A DNA stretch of 37,965 bases. Source: Chitinophagales bacterium (lineage in GTDB: Bacteria; Bacteroidota; Bacteroidia; Chitinophagales; UBA2359). The stretch spans positions 1 through 37,965 of the forward strand of contig JAEUUX010000294.1 of the NCBI GenBank assembly GCA_016787295.1, written 5' to 3'. Position 1 is the first letter of the stretch. The number at the start of each line of letters is the position of its first letter. Positions 1 to 8,531 of the stretch are shown piece after piece. A program made the position numbers and the translations under genes. The notes beneath the pieces were generated by a model. It was not told the DNA's origin. It was given only the letters and a program-made list of their open reading frames with translations, and searched no databases.

Positions 1-188
1 CCCAACAAGAAAGCACCTCTAATTGTCCGTTGTGTGCCATTGGGCATAGCGCCAACCAAAAGAAAATCTGGAAATTAGCCGAAATGGATGCCGACCACGT
101 AGCAGCATGGTCAAAAGGCGGAGCCACAGATGCCAAGAACTGCCAAATGCTCTGCAAAACCCACAACCGAGCCAAAGGAAATAGATAA
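1..188 (+). CDS. HNH endonuclease, C-terminal fragment (5' end outside window)
   Basis: The reading frame is open from base 3 to the TAA at 186-188, and the start lies upstream of the window. The visible 61 residues contain a CPLC zinc knuckle, the core MDADHVAAWSKGG with the DH pair of an HNH metal site, then NCQMLCKTHNRAKGN, which supplies the Asn, the second Cys/His pair and the final His-Asn. This is the classic HNH fold and cuts DNA with a single metal ion. The spelling of the core resembles the HNH tail of DUF262/HNH (GmrSD-like) proteins, but the N-terminal part is not visible, so the parent family is inference. A 21-bp palindromic array begins four bases after the stop. HNH identity is confident; a role in restriction or defence is only plausible. 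Confidence 0.85.
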   Translation, partial: QQESTSNCPLCAIGHSANQKKIWKLAEMDADHVAAWSKGGATDAKNCQMLCKTHNRAKGNR

Positions 189-192
189 GCCA

Positions 193-360
193 AATGCGCG
201 CGCGCATTTTGTTCGAATGCGCGCGCATTTTGTTCGAATGCGCGCGCATTTTGTTCGAATGCGCGCGCATTTTGTTCGAATGCGCGCGCATTTCGTTCGA
301 ATGCGCGCGCATTTTGTTCGAATGCGCGCGCATTTCGTTCGAATGCGCGCGCATTTCGTC
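193..360. repeat. GC-palindromic 21-bp tandem array, about 8 copies
   Basis: Eight near-identical 21-bp units each carry the perfect 14-bp palindrome AATGCGCGCGCATT followed by TTTGTTCG or TTCGTTCG. The first copy is 2 bp longer in the GC run. Units vary only by T/C changes in the linker. The array lies directly behind the HNH stop codon. The period of 21 bp equals about two turns of B-DNA, so every palindrome faces the same side. Both strands are open through the array only because 21 is a multiple of three and the unit lacks stops. Confidence 0.93.
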
Positions 361-440
361 TTGATTTCAAGCAATATACAACTAAACAATACACTAATTT
401 GGGCGGCGATAGCCCAAATCGTCGCCATGTTTTTGTCCTC

Positions 441-466
441 ACGGCTATTGTTATGCCGTTTTTTTC
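441..466 (+). terminator. Possible Rho-independent terminator
   Basis: A short hairpin with ACGGC/GCCGT arms is followed directly by a run of T. It lies between the HNH gene plus array and the next promoter, and could end plus-strand transcription from the left. The stem is only 5 bp, so confidence is moderate. Confidence 0.45.
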
Positions 467-495
467 TTAAAAAAACTTAAAAAGAAGCATTTTTC

Positions 496-526
496 TTGTT
501 TTTTCACAAAAAATACTGTACATTTG
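496..526 (+). promoter_or_regulatory. Bacteroidota-type promoter of the fibronectin-III-like gene
   Basis: TACATTTG at 519-526 fits the TAnnTTTG -7 element, with TTG at 496-498 about 20 bases upstream as the -33 element. It stands about 80 bases before the ATG at 605. Confidence 0.55.
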
Positions 527-604
527 CATACGTTATAGGCATGCTTTTTTTAGCTCAATAATGCAAATAACATTTTTTTTAATCCTAACAATAATTTCAT
601 CATT

Positions 605-1243
605 ATGGTGGTACAAAAAAAAGCCATATTAGGAGTTTCGCGCTCCAAGCGTCGTGTAGTAATTGTAGACAAAGCCCAAACAGTGGTAGTAGCTTTGGAG
701 AACAATCCCAACTTTCCCGATTCGGGAGAAGTCGTAAGCCAAGTAAAAACGCTACTAACAGACATTAGTGGTTTAGAGATGGAAAAAAACAGGTTGCAGA
801 GTCAATTGGGCAGTGTAGACGCACAGATTGACGAAAAAATAGCTAAGTTGTACAATGCCTTGAACGATGCTGTGGCGTATGTAAACATGAAGTCTAATGG
901 CGACGAGGCGAAAATAGTTAGTTCGGGTTTTGAAGTTCCCAAAGATAGCTCGCCCATCGGAGCATTGCCCAAGGTAATGAATGTGGTGTTGAAAGAAGGC
1001 TTAGGAAGTGGCGAATTGTCGGTGTCGTTTAAGAATTTGCGCGGGGCAAGGACTTATGTAATAGAAGTGACCTATACGGTGATGGACGAATCGTCCTGGG
1101 TGCTGGGTACATATGCATCAGGTTCGCGCGGGAATGTATTGCCACGTTTGAAAGCAGGTGCGCAAATATGGGTGCGTGTGGCAGGTGTTGGTGCCAAAGG
1201 CAGAGGAGCATGGAGCGATGTGGCTTCGCGTTTTGTGCCGTAA
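605..1243 (+). CDS. Hypothetical protein with C-terminal fibronectin-III-like fold
   Basis: The product is 212 residues with no signal peptide or membrane segment. Residues about 55-90 look helical and charged, with a possible short coiled coil around LEMEKNRLQSQL. Residues about 130-212 have the pattern of a fibronectin type III domain: alternating strands, a central Trp in SSWVLG, a Pro-Arg-Leu turn, then the I-W-V-R-V-A-G-V-G-A-K-G-R-G strand and turn and a terminal W-S-D. Small cytoplasmic proteins of this build are known as conserved hypotheticals in Bacteroidota, and I know of no established function. A promoter-like element precedes it and two hairpins follow it, so it is probably monocistronic. 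ATG 605 is the first in-frame start after the promoter. Confidence 0.85.
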   Translation: MVVQKKAILGVSRSKRRVVIVDKAQTVVVALENNPNFPDSGEVVSQVKTLLTDISGLEMEKNRLQSQLGSVDAQIDEKIAKLYNALNDAVAYVNMKSNGDEAKIVSSGFEVPKDSSPIGALPKVMNVVLKEGLGSGELSVSFKNLRGARTYVIEVTYTVMDESSWVLGTYASGSRGNVLPRLKAGAQIWVRVAGVGAKGRGAWSDVASRFVP

Positions 1244-1269
1244 GAGTTCTTTATTTGATATGGTGTTTG

Positions 1270-1311
1270 TTTTTCGGTAGCGGAGGGTTTAAACGCTACG
1301 CTACCGAAAAA
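1270..1311 (+). terminator. Hairpin after the fibronectin-III-like gene
   Basis: Perfect 13-bp arms (TTTTTCGGTAGCG at 1270-1282 and its complement at 1299-1311) lie 26 bases after the stop. The T-rich left arm and A-rich right arm make it a candidate terminator in either direction, though no T-run follows on the plus strand. Confidence 0.55.
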
Positions 1312-1442
1312 TGCTATCGACAAGATTAAACAAAAAAGATGATAAGGCAGAATAGTTTCTAATTTTCATCGGCCTGCGTCATTTTTTTTGTATCCATAAA
1401 AAAAAGCCTTTATAGCATTGTTTTCCTTTATTTCACCATACA

Positions 1443-1481
1443 AAAAAAGCTTCGCAGGTTTGTGACCTGCGAAGCTTTTTT
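1443..1481. terminator. Strong bidirectional terminator between convergent genes
   Basis: Perfect 17-bp arms (1443-1459 and 1465-1481) enclose a 5-base loop. The stem has an A6 stretch on the left and T6 on the right, so a U-tract follows the hairpin in both reading directions. It lies between the 3' ends of the plus-strand gene at 605 and the minus-strand propeller gene, where a two-way terminator is expected. Confidence 0.85.
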
Positions 1482-1506
1482 GTTTTTTCAAAAAAAATCA
1501 TTAGCA

Positions 1507-3996
1507 TTATTCCACTGTTTGCTGCACTGTCACCGTCCCCACTGTGCCGTTGTTCCACTGCACCGAAATTTGGTTCGTGCCTTGTCCGCTCACAATAACT
1601 CCACCCACAACACTCCACACATAAGTACTGCCTGCAATAGACGTTACCGAATAGGTTTGGACACTATTGTTACAAGAGGCAGCATTACCACTAATCATCG
1701 GCGTAGGTGCCACACAACTTGTTCCGATTTTCATGCCATTGCCAAAACTCGTCACCCAAATTTCTTCGGTGCTGCTATAGGGATTAAAAAACACTCTTTC
1801 GGGTTGTCGGAAAACATATTCAGGTAGTTGTGCAAAGGTAGGTGTCGTAGCATTCAGGTTACTCGTATGCCACAAGCCTTCTATTTCGGTGGTGCAATAC
1901 ATTTCGTTGGGGTTGTTGGGGTTGATGGTACATGACTCTACGCGGTCGCTGTTCCAAATGCGCACCCACGACAGCCCTTTGTCGGTTGTTTTGTACAAAC
2001 CGCCCAAACCATTGGGTGCGCCTCCCCAACCGCTAAAAACGCAAGCGTACCAAGTGCTTTGGGTGGCATCGTTTGGCGCAACAATTACATCTTTTGTCCA
2101 ATAGTACATACCTGTGTGGCTTCGGTCTGCCCATGTTCCAGCGGCGGCATTGTACAAAAACACGCCCGAACTTGCCGTAAAAGCAGGGTCGCGATGCCCC
2201 GAATAAGACACAAGCAAATCGCCATTGTTCAGTACCACAATATTAAAAGGGTGTCCTTCGGTGCGTGGCGGATTGGATAGTTTTGTCCAAGTAGAAGCCG
2301 CACCCAAATTGATGTTGTTGCTCACCCAAATTCCCCCGATAGCAGCATTGCTATTGACCACACTGGCATACAAACGGTTGGCATTGGTGGGGTCGGTGGC
2401 TACCCAGCACACAATTTCGCTAAAATCGTGTAGTATTTGCCAAGTAGTGCCGTTGTCCGTGCTGTATTTTATGGCTCCTGTATTGCCTGCTGCATCTAAT
2501 TGTGCATCGGCTAATCGGGTGCTTTGGTAAAGGTCATGCACCGATGCGGTAGCTACATATAAGGTATTGTTAGCAATGTTTTTTACCACCCTATACGAAG
2601 TATTTTCTGCCAATCCGCTATAATTATAGCTCCAAGACGCACCAGCATCGGTGCTTTTTATGCCGCTTATATCCGAAAAACAAGCCCAAAGCGTATTGGC
2701 ATCAGCCCAAAAGACTTGCCAAGAAGTGGTATTTTCCATACCTACACTTCGGTAGGTGTCGGCGAGGTTGATAAGCGTATTAGGGGCGTGTTGGTCGGCG
2801 GTATTGCAATATTTTTGTTCCCAAGTAGTGCCGCCGTTCGCGGTGCTGTGTATATAGCCCCAATCGGTCAATACAGCTTTGTTGCTGTTGTTGGCAGCCA
2901 CATCTAAGCCAAAGAAACTCTCTACCCAGCCCCAATTGTTGTGTCCGCCTTGTCCGGCGTTTCCTGTGGCGATATTTTGGTTATTGGATGTCAAAAAAAC
3001 ATTGCTCCAAGTGCTGCCCGCATTGCTCGTTTTTTTGCAATAAGGTCCCGCGCCGTTGCTGCCGCCTGCTATATACACCGTGTTAAGGTCGTTTTGTGCC
3101 ATGCCCAAAAAGATAGGAAATTCGTTGGCAAAATTAATGCCCGCCGATTTGGATTGCCAAGCCGTTGCACCAATATCCAAGCTATAAATACCGTTGGCAT
3201 GTCCCCAATAATCGTTGGGGTGAATACCCGCCCAAATGTCATCATTCACCGCCGTAAGGGCAAATAAACGCGTAAGTCCGCCCGCTTTTGCACCCGAAAA
3301 GCCATAGATGGTATTACCTATGGGCAGTCCCGTAGCAGTTGACAAGGCAAAAGTAGTGCCGCCATTGACCGATTGCAATAGACCTACGCTTGTGCCGATA
3401 TAGATATTGCTTCCGTCCCAAAATGCGCCTGCTATATGTAAGCCGCCGCCCTCAGCAGTAGTATATTTGAGGGAAAAAGAATTGCCACCATCGTTTGAAA
3501 AGTATAGGCTGAAATAATCTGTAAGCAGTAGCTGATTAGCATTGTTTGGATTAGCCAAAAAATAAAAAGCATCGCCAAAAGTAGGGTCATTTGCTAATGA
3601 TGACCATGTTTGCCCGCCGTCGTTGCTCACCACGGGGCGATGTCCGCCACTTGCCGCATCAATATGCAGGGTATAGCAGGTATTGGGATTATTGGTAAAA
3701 TATACCTTTGACCTTGGACCAGCAAAGAGTTCCACAAAAGAAACTTGGTTGTAATTAGCCCCAAAATCTGTTGTATGGAATAGTTGCGACATATCACAAG
3801 ACATAAAATACTCGTTATCGTTTTGGGGATTGATAGCAGGGCTAAACAGCGCACCGCCACCACCCACACCGCGACTTTGCCAAGCAGTAGGCTGTGCTGA
3901 TACGATGCCTGTAGCAACAAAAATAGCAATAGTACTAAAAAAAGAAAGCGATAGGTAATGCCCAAATTTAAGGGCAATTAAGTCGATTGTTTTCAT
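1507..3996 (-). CDS. Secreted Asp-box beta-propeller protein (GH74/sialidase-like) with C-terminal PKD-like module
   Basis: The product is 829 residues. A signal peptide spans residues 1 to about 35 (hydrophobic FFSTIAIFVATGIVSA before QP). The body is built of Asp-box/BNR repeats, for example SNDGGNSF, STDAGASW, STDNGTTW and TTDKGLSW, spaced as in two-domain propellers of GH74 xyloglucanases, sialidases and Vps10-like proteins. The N-terminal GVGGGGALFSPAINP followed by a C-D-M-S turn resembles the opening blade of GH74-type proteins. I cannot identify catalytic acids with certainty, so enzyme activity is inference. Residues about 760-829 form the PKD-like module shared with the next four upstream genes, and the protein stops directly after it. 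It is the last gene of the minus-strand set, 108 bases after its neighbour, and ends against the hairpin at 1443. Confidence 0.85.
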   Translation of the reverse strand: MKTIDLIALKFGHYLSLSFFSTIAIFVATGIVSAQPTAWQSRGVGGGGALFSPAINPQNDNEYFMSCDMSQLFHTTDFGANYNQVSFVELFAGPRSKVYFTNNPNTCYTLHIDAASGGHRPVVSNDGGQTWSSLANDPTFGDAFYFLANPNNANQLLLTDYFSLYFSNDGGNSFSLKYTTAEGGGLHIAGAFWDGSNIYIGTSVGLLQSVNGGTTFALSTATGLPIGNTIYGFSGAKAGGLTRLFALTAVNDDIWAGIHPNDYWGHANGIYSLDIGATAWQSKSAGINFANEFPIFLGMAQNDLNTVYIAGGSNGAGPYCKKTSNAGSTWSNVFLTSNNQNIATGNAGQGGHNNWGWVESFFGLDVAANNSNKAVLTDWGYIHSTANGGTTWEQKYCNTADQHAPNTLINLADTYRSVGMENTTSWQVFWADANTLWACFSDISGIKSTDAGASWSYNYSGLAENTSYRVVKNIANNTLYVATASVHDLYQSTRLADAQLDAAGNTGAIKYSTDNGTTWQILHDFSEIVCWVATDPTNANRLYASVVNSNAAIGGIWVSNNINLGAASTWTKLSNPPRTEGHPFNIVVLNNGDLLVSYSGHRDPAFTASSGVFLYNAAAGTWADRSHTGMYYWTKDVIVAPNDATQSTWYACVFSGWGGAPNGLGGLYKTTDKGLSWVRIWNSDRVESCTINPNNPNEMYCTTEIEGLWHTSNLNATTPTFAQLPEYVFRQPERVFFNPYSSTEEIWVTSFGNGMKIGTSCVAPTPMISGNAASCNNSVQTYSVTSIAGSTYVWSVVGGVIVSGQGTNQISVQWNNGTVGTVTVQQTVE

Positions 3997-4104
3997 AATG
4001 GATAAGCGGGATGAGGAAAAGGTGAGATGTTGAGCTATTTTTATGCGTTGATGTAATGAATATGGTGATGCTGAAGCCTGAAGTTTTAGTAAAACCTATT
4101 TTTA

Positions 4105-6735
4105 TTATGGTGTTGTTTGTTGCACTGTTACCGTCCCCACCGTGCCATTAGTCCACTGCACCACGATTTGGTTTGTGCTTTGCCCGCTAAGAATTGTGCC
4201 GCCTGTGACTGTCCAAGCGTAGGTGCTACCTGCTATGGGTGTTACAGAATAGGTTTGTGTAACATTAAGGCAGGTATTGAAATTACCTGAAATGACAGGG
4301 TGTATGATGCAGAATTGTAAAACACCGCTCACAGTACTTGTATAACTACCTGTTGGCGAAGCAGCAATGCTAATGCTACTGCCATTGTCGGTAACGTTGT
4401 AGTTGGTATTGGGCAACATGCCGCAAAGGGTATGAGTAGTTTGCCCATTGTCGGTATAATTGTAGGTAGTGTTACTAATAGGTGTGGGTGTTTGCCCACT
4501 TTGTTGGTTAAACAAGGCAATATAGTGGCTATTATCTGCCAAAACGATGCTTGCTCCCGTCATTTTGTTGTCGTTTGTAGTCATATTGGTGGTATTCATA
4601 TCGGGCAATGTGAGGTTGCCTGCTGTGAAAACAGTTAAGAAAGGGTGTTCCAAAACCGTATTGTCATTGTGGCGAACAGCTACGCGCCAAGTCGGTGAAT
4701 TGGCATCTTGTCCATCATAATAAGCCGTATTGTCGGGATTGTTGCTTTCATCTACTAAGGTAATAGCGGCATTTTGAGGCAATAATGTGTGTAGCCTCAA
4801 TTTGGAATTTCGGTAGATGGCAGTCACGCGATTGCCGTTGAGGGTGGGTGTAGCGGGCGTATGCCAGCGCAATTCTTTGATGTATTGACCCGCAGGATTG
4901 GTGGAGTTGGCGGCTTTTACTTGGTCAAAAACTAAGAAAACATTGGCTTTGGGCAAATACAAAAGACTGCGATAGAAGTAGCGCAATTTTCGGTTGTTCC
5001 ATTGTGTTGAATCGTAATTGCTGTAATAAGCAGAGCTTAAGTCGCTGCGAATATAGGAGAAATCATCGGTTTGTTCTGCCGCCACCACTTCGTCTTTTCC
5101 CCAAACCGATTGACCGCCTACATAACTACTGCCGCTATACATATAATCGCCATAGTCGTGAAAAAATAGGGTATTGCAAAAAGCCGAATTAGTGGCATAG
5201 ACATTGTTGCCTACCAAACCGCCGCAATTTTCGCCGGGCGAGGATTTGAAAATGCTTGCCTCTATTAGCATAAAATCGCTGTTTCGTTTTAGGGCAATAT
5301 GTCCTGTTTGGTTGTGTTCGTGTCCTTCATAGACCGAAGCACCCATTTTTGCCGATGCCCATGTAGCAGCAGTATCCCAACTGTTGCGCATAATAAAGTA
5401 GGGCAAGGGCAAATCGTTGTGGTTAGCTTCTAAATAGGAATTGGGAAAACCACTATAATACAAGGGTTCGTTCATGGGTGCGGAGGGGCGTGTTAGGTCT
5501 TCAAAATAGAAACGTTCCCATGCTTCGTCGGGAAACAGAAATCCTGTTGTATAGAGGCATTCATTGACAGGTGGTTGTACAAAATTGTAGCGCAAATGTT
5601 GTGCGCCTGCTCCTTCGGTTGTGCCTGCCAACAGGTAAGCTAAACGTGTGGTGAGATATAAGGGTGCAAATGCGCCATAGCTACCGCCATAATCCGAAAA
5701 GAAATCAATTTCGCTGCGGTTGGGGTGAAGGGAATGCTTTTGGGCTTTGAGCAATTCTATCAACCAAGTTTGATAGGTACTAAACAAGTTTTCGTTGGCA
5801 GCCGTTTGTCGCATCTGCATATAGTCCAATACACGCCCCAAAGCAGCACCATAAGCCCAGCCTTCTACATAAAAACCGCCTTTGCAAGGCGCACCTGTGA
5901 TGTCGGTAGGGTTGTTATAGGTTTCGGTAGAAAGGATATTTTTATAGCCTCCCAAAAAAGTTTGTGTAAAATGACTTTTGGTCGTATCGCTACCAAGATT
6001 GCTATATACTGTTCCATCAAACCTATTATCTGCCCAGTTTATCAATTCTTCGGCGCGGCTATTGCTGCCATAAGAGGCATAACCCATAAAACCTATGCCC
6101 ACAAAATGCCCACTAAAATAGTTGTTGCCTGCTCTATTGTTGGTTTCATATCCATTTTGGCGAATAGCGTCGTAATAGTGGTTTATCAAATTGACCAATT
6201 GTGTGCGGCGCGTGCTGCCCAATTCGTCGTAACACCAATCAAAAATAACTGCTACGGCACGGCACACAAACCGAGAGGGATAGTAACTATCTAGGCGCAC
6301 GGGGCGAATGGTGTCGCTACCCGACATAAAAAAGTTGTTTTGCGCTGCCAAAATACTATCTGCCAATTGCAGCAGTTTGTTGGAATATATATCTGGTTGA
6401 TTGCCTGTGGCATTGCCTTTGGTCATTTGGTGCGCCATTCCCAACGCAAAGGCTGCATCGTACCAACCTCCGCCTTGGTAGGAGTAGCAAATTTGGTCGC
6501 TTAGGTCTAAATAATAGGTGTTTTCGTTCCAAGACAAAACGGGATACGCCGCCAAAGCATCGGCACGCGCTTTGAGGGCTAACCAAGAGGCTTCGTTGCT
6601 GTTTTTTTTGACCAACAATTGATTTTTGATGCTGTTGTTGAGCAATACACGTGGATGTGTGCTAATAATTTGGGTGTAGCAAAAGTTGTAGCAGATTAGC
6701 CACAACAAGCTGACGAAAAATACTTTTTTGGGCAT
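4105..6735 (-). CDS. Secreted heparinase II/III-like polysaccharide lyase with C-terminal PKD-like module
   Basis: I chose the start at 6735 (MPKKVFFVSLLWLICYNFCYTQ) because it gives a clean signal peptide. An in-frame ATG at 6786 would add 17 residues and is possible; residue numbers here use that longer form. Residues about 45-400 form an alpha/alpha-toroid typical of heparinase II/III and alginate-lyase-like families (HPRVLL opening, WYDAAFALGMAHQ, VIFDWCYDEL, GFYVEGWAYGAALGR). Residues about 460-780 are the beta-sandwich half with MRNSW and the YEGHEHNQTGH motif (His 489, 491, 496), which usually holds the metal or catalytic histidines. The last 65 residues are the shared PKD-like module. 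The likely role is beta-elimination of an acidic polysaccharide outside the cell, substrate unknown. Spacing to neighbours is about 110 bases on each side. Confidence 0.85.
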   Translation of the reverse strand: MPKKVFFVSLLWLICYNFCYTQIISTHPRVLLNNSIKNQLLVKKNSNEASWLALKARADALAAYPVLSWNENTYYLDLSDQICYSYQGGGWYDAAFALGMAHQMTKGNATGNQPDIYSNKLLQLADSILAAQNNFFMSGSDTIRPVRLDSYYPSRFVCRAVAVIFDWCYDELGSTRRTQLVNLINHYYDAIRQNGYETNNRAGNNYFSGHFVGIGFMGYASYGSNSRAEELINWADNRFDGTVYSNLGSDTTKSHFTQTFLGGYKNILSTETYNNPTDITGAPCKGGFYVEGWAYGAALGRVLDYMQMRQTAANENLFSTYQTWLIELLKAQKHSLHPNRSEIDFFSDYGGSYGAFAPLYLTTRLAYLLAGTTEGAGAQHLRYNFVQPPVNECLYTTGFLFPDEAWERFYFEDLTRPSAPMNEPLYYSGFPNSYLEANHNDLPLPYFIMRNSWDTAATWASAKMGASVYEGHEHNQTGHIALKRNSDFMLIEASIFKSSPGENCGGLVGNNVYATNSAFCNTLFFHDYGDYMYSGSSYVGGQSVWGKDEVVAAEQTDDFSYIRSDLSSAYYSNYDSTQWNNRKLRYFYRSLLYLPKANVFLVFDQVKAANSTNPAGQYIKELRWHTPATPTLNGNRVTAIYRNSKLRLHTLLPQNAAITLVDESNNPDNTAYYDGQDANSPTWRVAVRHNDNTVLEHPFLTVFTAGNLTLPDMNTTNMTTNDNKMTGASIVLADNSHYIALFNQQSGQTPTPISNTTYNYTDNGQTTHTLCGMLPNTNYNVTDNGSSISIAASPTGSYTSTVSGVLQFCIIHPVISGNFNTCLNVTQTYSVTPIAGSTYAWTVTGGTILSGQSTNQIVVQWTNGTVGTVTVQQTTP

Positions 6736-6851
6736 GATAGGAAATTTAAGTGAGTTTAGAAAATCGCTAATGGCTGTTTTCTCCATAGCGTAAAAAAAAA
6801 TGTGCCTTTGTGGAGATGAAAATCTGCCACGAATGCATAGGATAATATTGG

Positions 6852-8405
6852 TTAGGGCGTGGTTTGGCTTAGCGAAACTGTTCCCACTGTTCCATTATTC
6901 CATTGTACCGAAATTTGGTTTGTGCCTTGTCCGCTAAGGATTGTACCGCCTGTAACTGTCCAAGCGTAGGTGCTGCCCGCAATAGCCTGCGTGCTGTAGG
7001 TATAGGACTGGTTGGCACAAACATTGGCAGATGAAGCACCACCTGCTCCGCTTTGAGCAATTATCGGCATAGGTCTTGGTTTTACAGTTACCCAAAGTTT
7101 GGCATAACCTCCTGAACCATAATTATTGACCCCGCGCACTATGATTTCGCCCGATGTGGCAGTTGTCCCAAAATTGACCGTAATGCTATTGGTATTGCTG
7201 CTTCCTGTTGCTCCCGAAGGCAAAGTCCAACTGTAAGAGGTGGCATTTGGAATGGGCGGCACCGAATATACAACACCATTTGTAGCCGAACAAAGGCTAC
7301 TTAACCCGCTTATTGCATCGCTACAACCCGGAATATGGTTTTTGACAACACGATAGAGTAAAAAAGTTACTGCGTCCATGCCCGAAGGATAGGAATTGCT
7401 CAAACCACATACCGATACATTCAAACAAGAATCTTGTATCATTTTGCTGCGATAGCCCCAAGTAGTACCACCATGCCCCCAAAAAGTTTTGCCCTGAACA
7501 GTTTCGCGCGATAGCCCCAACCCATATTGATATGTTGCACTGTTGGTGCCAATAAAATTGGTTATTTCGGCTAATGATGCAGGACTAAGCAACTGCCCTT
7601 CAAACAAAGCATGATACCATTGCACCATTTCTGACGAAGTAGCAAACATGGCACCTGCACAGCCGCCAGCAGTGTTCAAACCCACGCGGGAGGTGTCGTT
7701 ATAATCCACATTGTTCCACCAACGATGGGCAATAATGCCGTTTTCGGGTTCTTCCACGTCGTAAAAAGTGCTGTCCATATTTAAGGGTGTGAGTATTCGG
7801 TCGCGGATAAGTTGCGATATGTGAAAACCTGTGGCATTTTGGGCAATCATACCCGCCAAAATGTAGTTGATATTGGAATAACCAAAATTAGTACCTGTAG
7901 CAAACAAGGGCGCTCCTACCCAACTCATTACTTCATTAGGCGTAAATACGCGCGTTGGATTTGCCATAATAGTATCCATCCAAGGCGACACAAACAAGGG
8001 GTCGGATATGCCACTTCTGTGATTGAGTAGTTGCCTAATTGTAATATTGGGATTGACGTTGGGATAAGTAGGCAGCCATTGGCTTAAATGATCGTCTAAG
8101 CTCAATACATTTTCTTCGTCTAACATTAGCATGATGGTTGCCACAAACAGTTTGGTATTGCTGGCAATGCCCATGCGCATATTGCTCGTAATAGGTTGTC
8201 CGCTATATGAATTACCCACCACACCTGTCCAAATGCCTTGTCCTGGTATATAGACCGATGCCTCCATACCTTTGATATTGGAAATTTGTCCAACATAGGT
8301 ATTGAGGGTGTCTTGCAGCATGGTTGCCAAGGCAGCATTGAATGTTTGTGCTTGGAGGATTTGGAGAGAAAGGAAACAATAAAGGAAAATGGCAATCTTT
8401 TTCAT
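6852..8405 (-). CDS. Secreted serine hydrolase, beta-lactamase/penicillin-binding-protein fold, with two PKD-like modules
   Basis: The product is 517 residues with a signal peptide at residues 1-19 (ends LQAQ). The catalytic domain (about 25-355) carries S82-N-T-K85 (SxxK nucleophile and base), Y176-S-N178 (YxN) and an HGGTTWGY segment near residue 315 in the place of the KTG/HxG motif. This is the class C beta-lactamase-like esterase/peptidase family (beta-lactamase, D-Ala-D-Ala peptidase and EstB relatives). LLNHRSGISD is the usual family signature. Two Ig/PKD-like modules follow (about 360-440 and 445-517), and the last is the tail shared with four neighbours. Substrate cannot be read from sequence. 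Antibiotic resistance should not be assumed, because most members of this fold in Bacteroidota are peptidases or esterases. Confidence 0.88.
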   Translation of the reverse strand: MKKIAIFLYCFLSLQILQAQTFNAALATMLQDTLNTYVGQISNIKGMEASVYIPGQGIWTGVVGNSYSGQPITSNMRMGIASNTKLFVATIMLMLDEENVLSLDDHLSQWLPTYPNVNPNITIRQLLNHRSGISDPLFVSPWMDTIMANPTRVFTPNEVMSWVGAPLFATGTNFGYSNINYILAGMIAQNATGFHISQLIRDRILTPLNMDSTFYDVEEPENGIIAHRWWNNVDYNDTSRVGLNTAGGCAGAMFATSSEMVQWYHALFEGQLLSPASLAEITNFIGTNSATYQYGLGLSRETVQGKTFWGHGGTTWGYRSKMIQDSCLNVSVCGLSNSYPSGMDAVTFLLYRVVKNHIPGCSDAISGLSSLCSATNGVVYSVPPIPNATSYSWTLPSGATGSSNTNSITVNFGTTATSGEIIVRGVNNYGSGGYAKLWVTVKPRPMPIIAQSGAGGASSANVCANQSYTYSTQAIAGSTYAWTVTGGTILSGQGTNQISVQWNNGTVGTVSLSQTTP

Positions 8406-8531
8406 AAAAATAGGTGAGCAGGCTTGTTGTAAGCAAAGACTATTTTAATTGAATGAACAAGAAATGATATAACGAGTTGAGCATTAGTTATTTATGTAAT
8501 TGGATAGTTTGAGGTAATGAAACAACAATTT

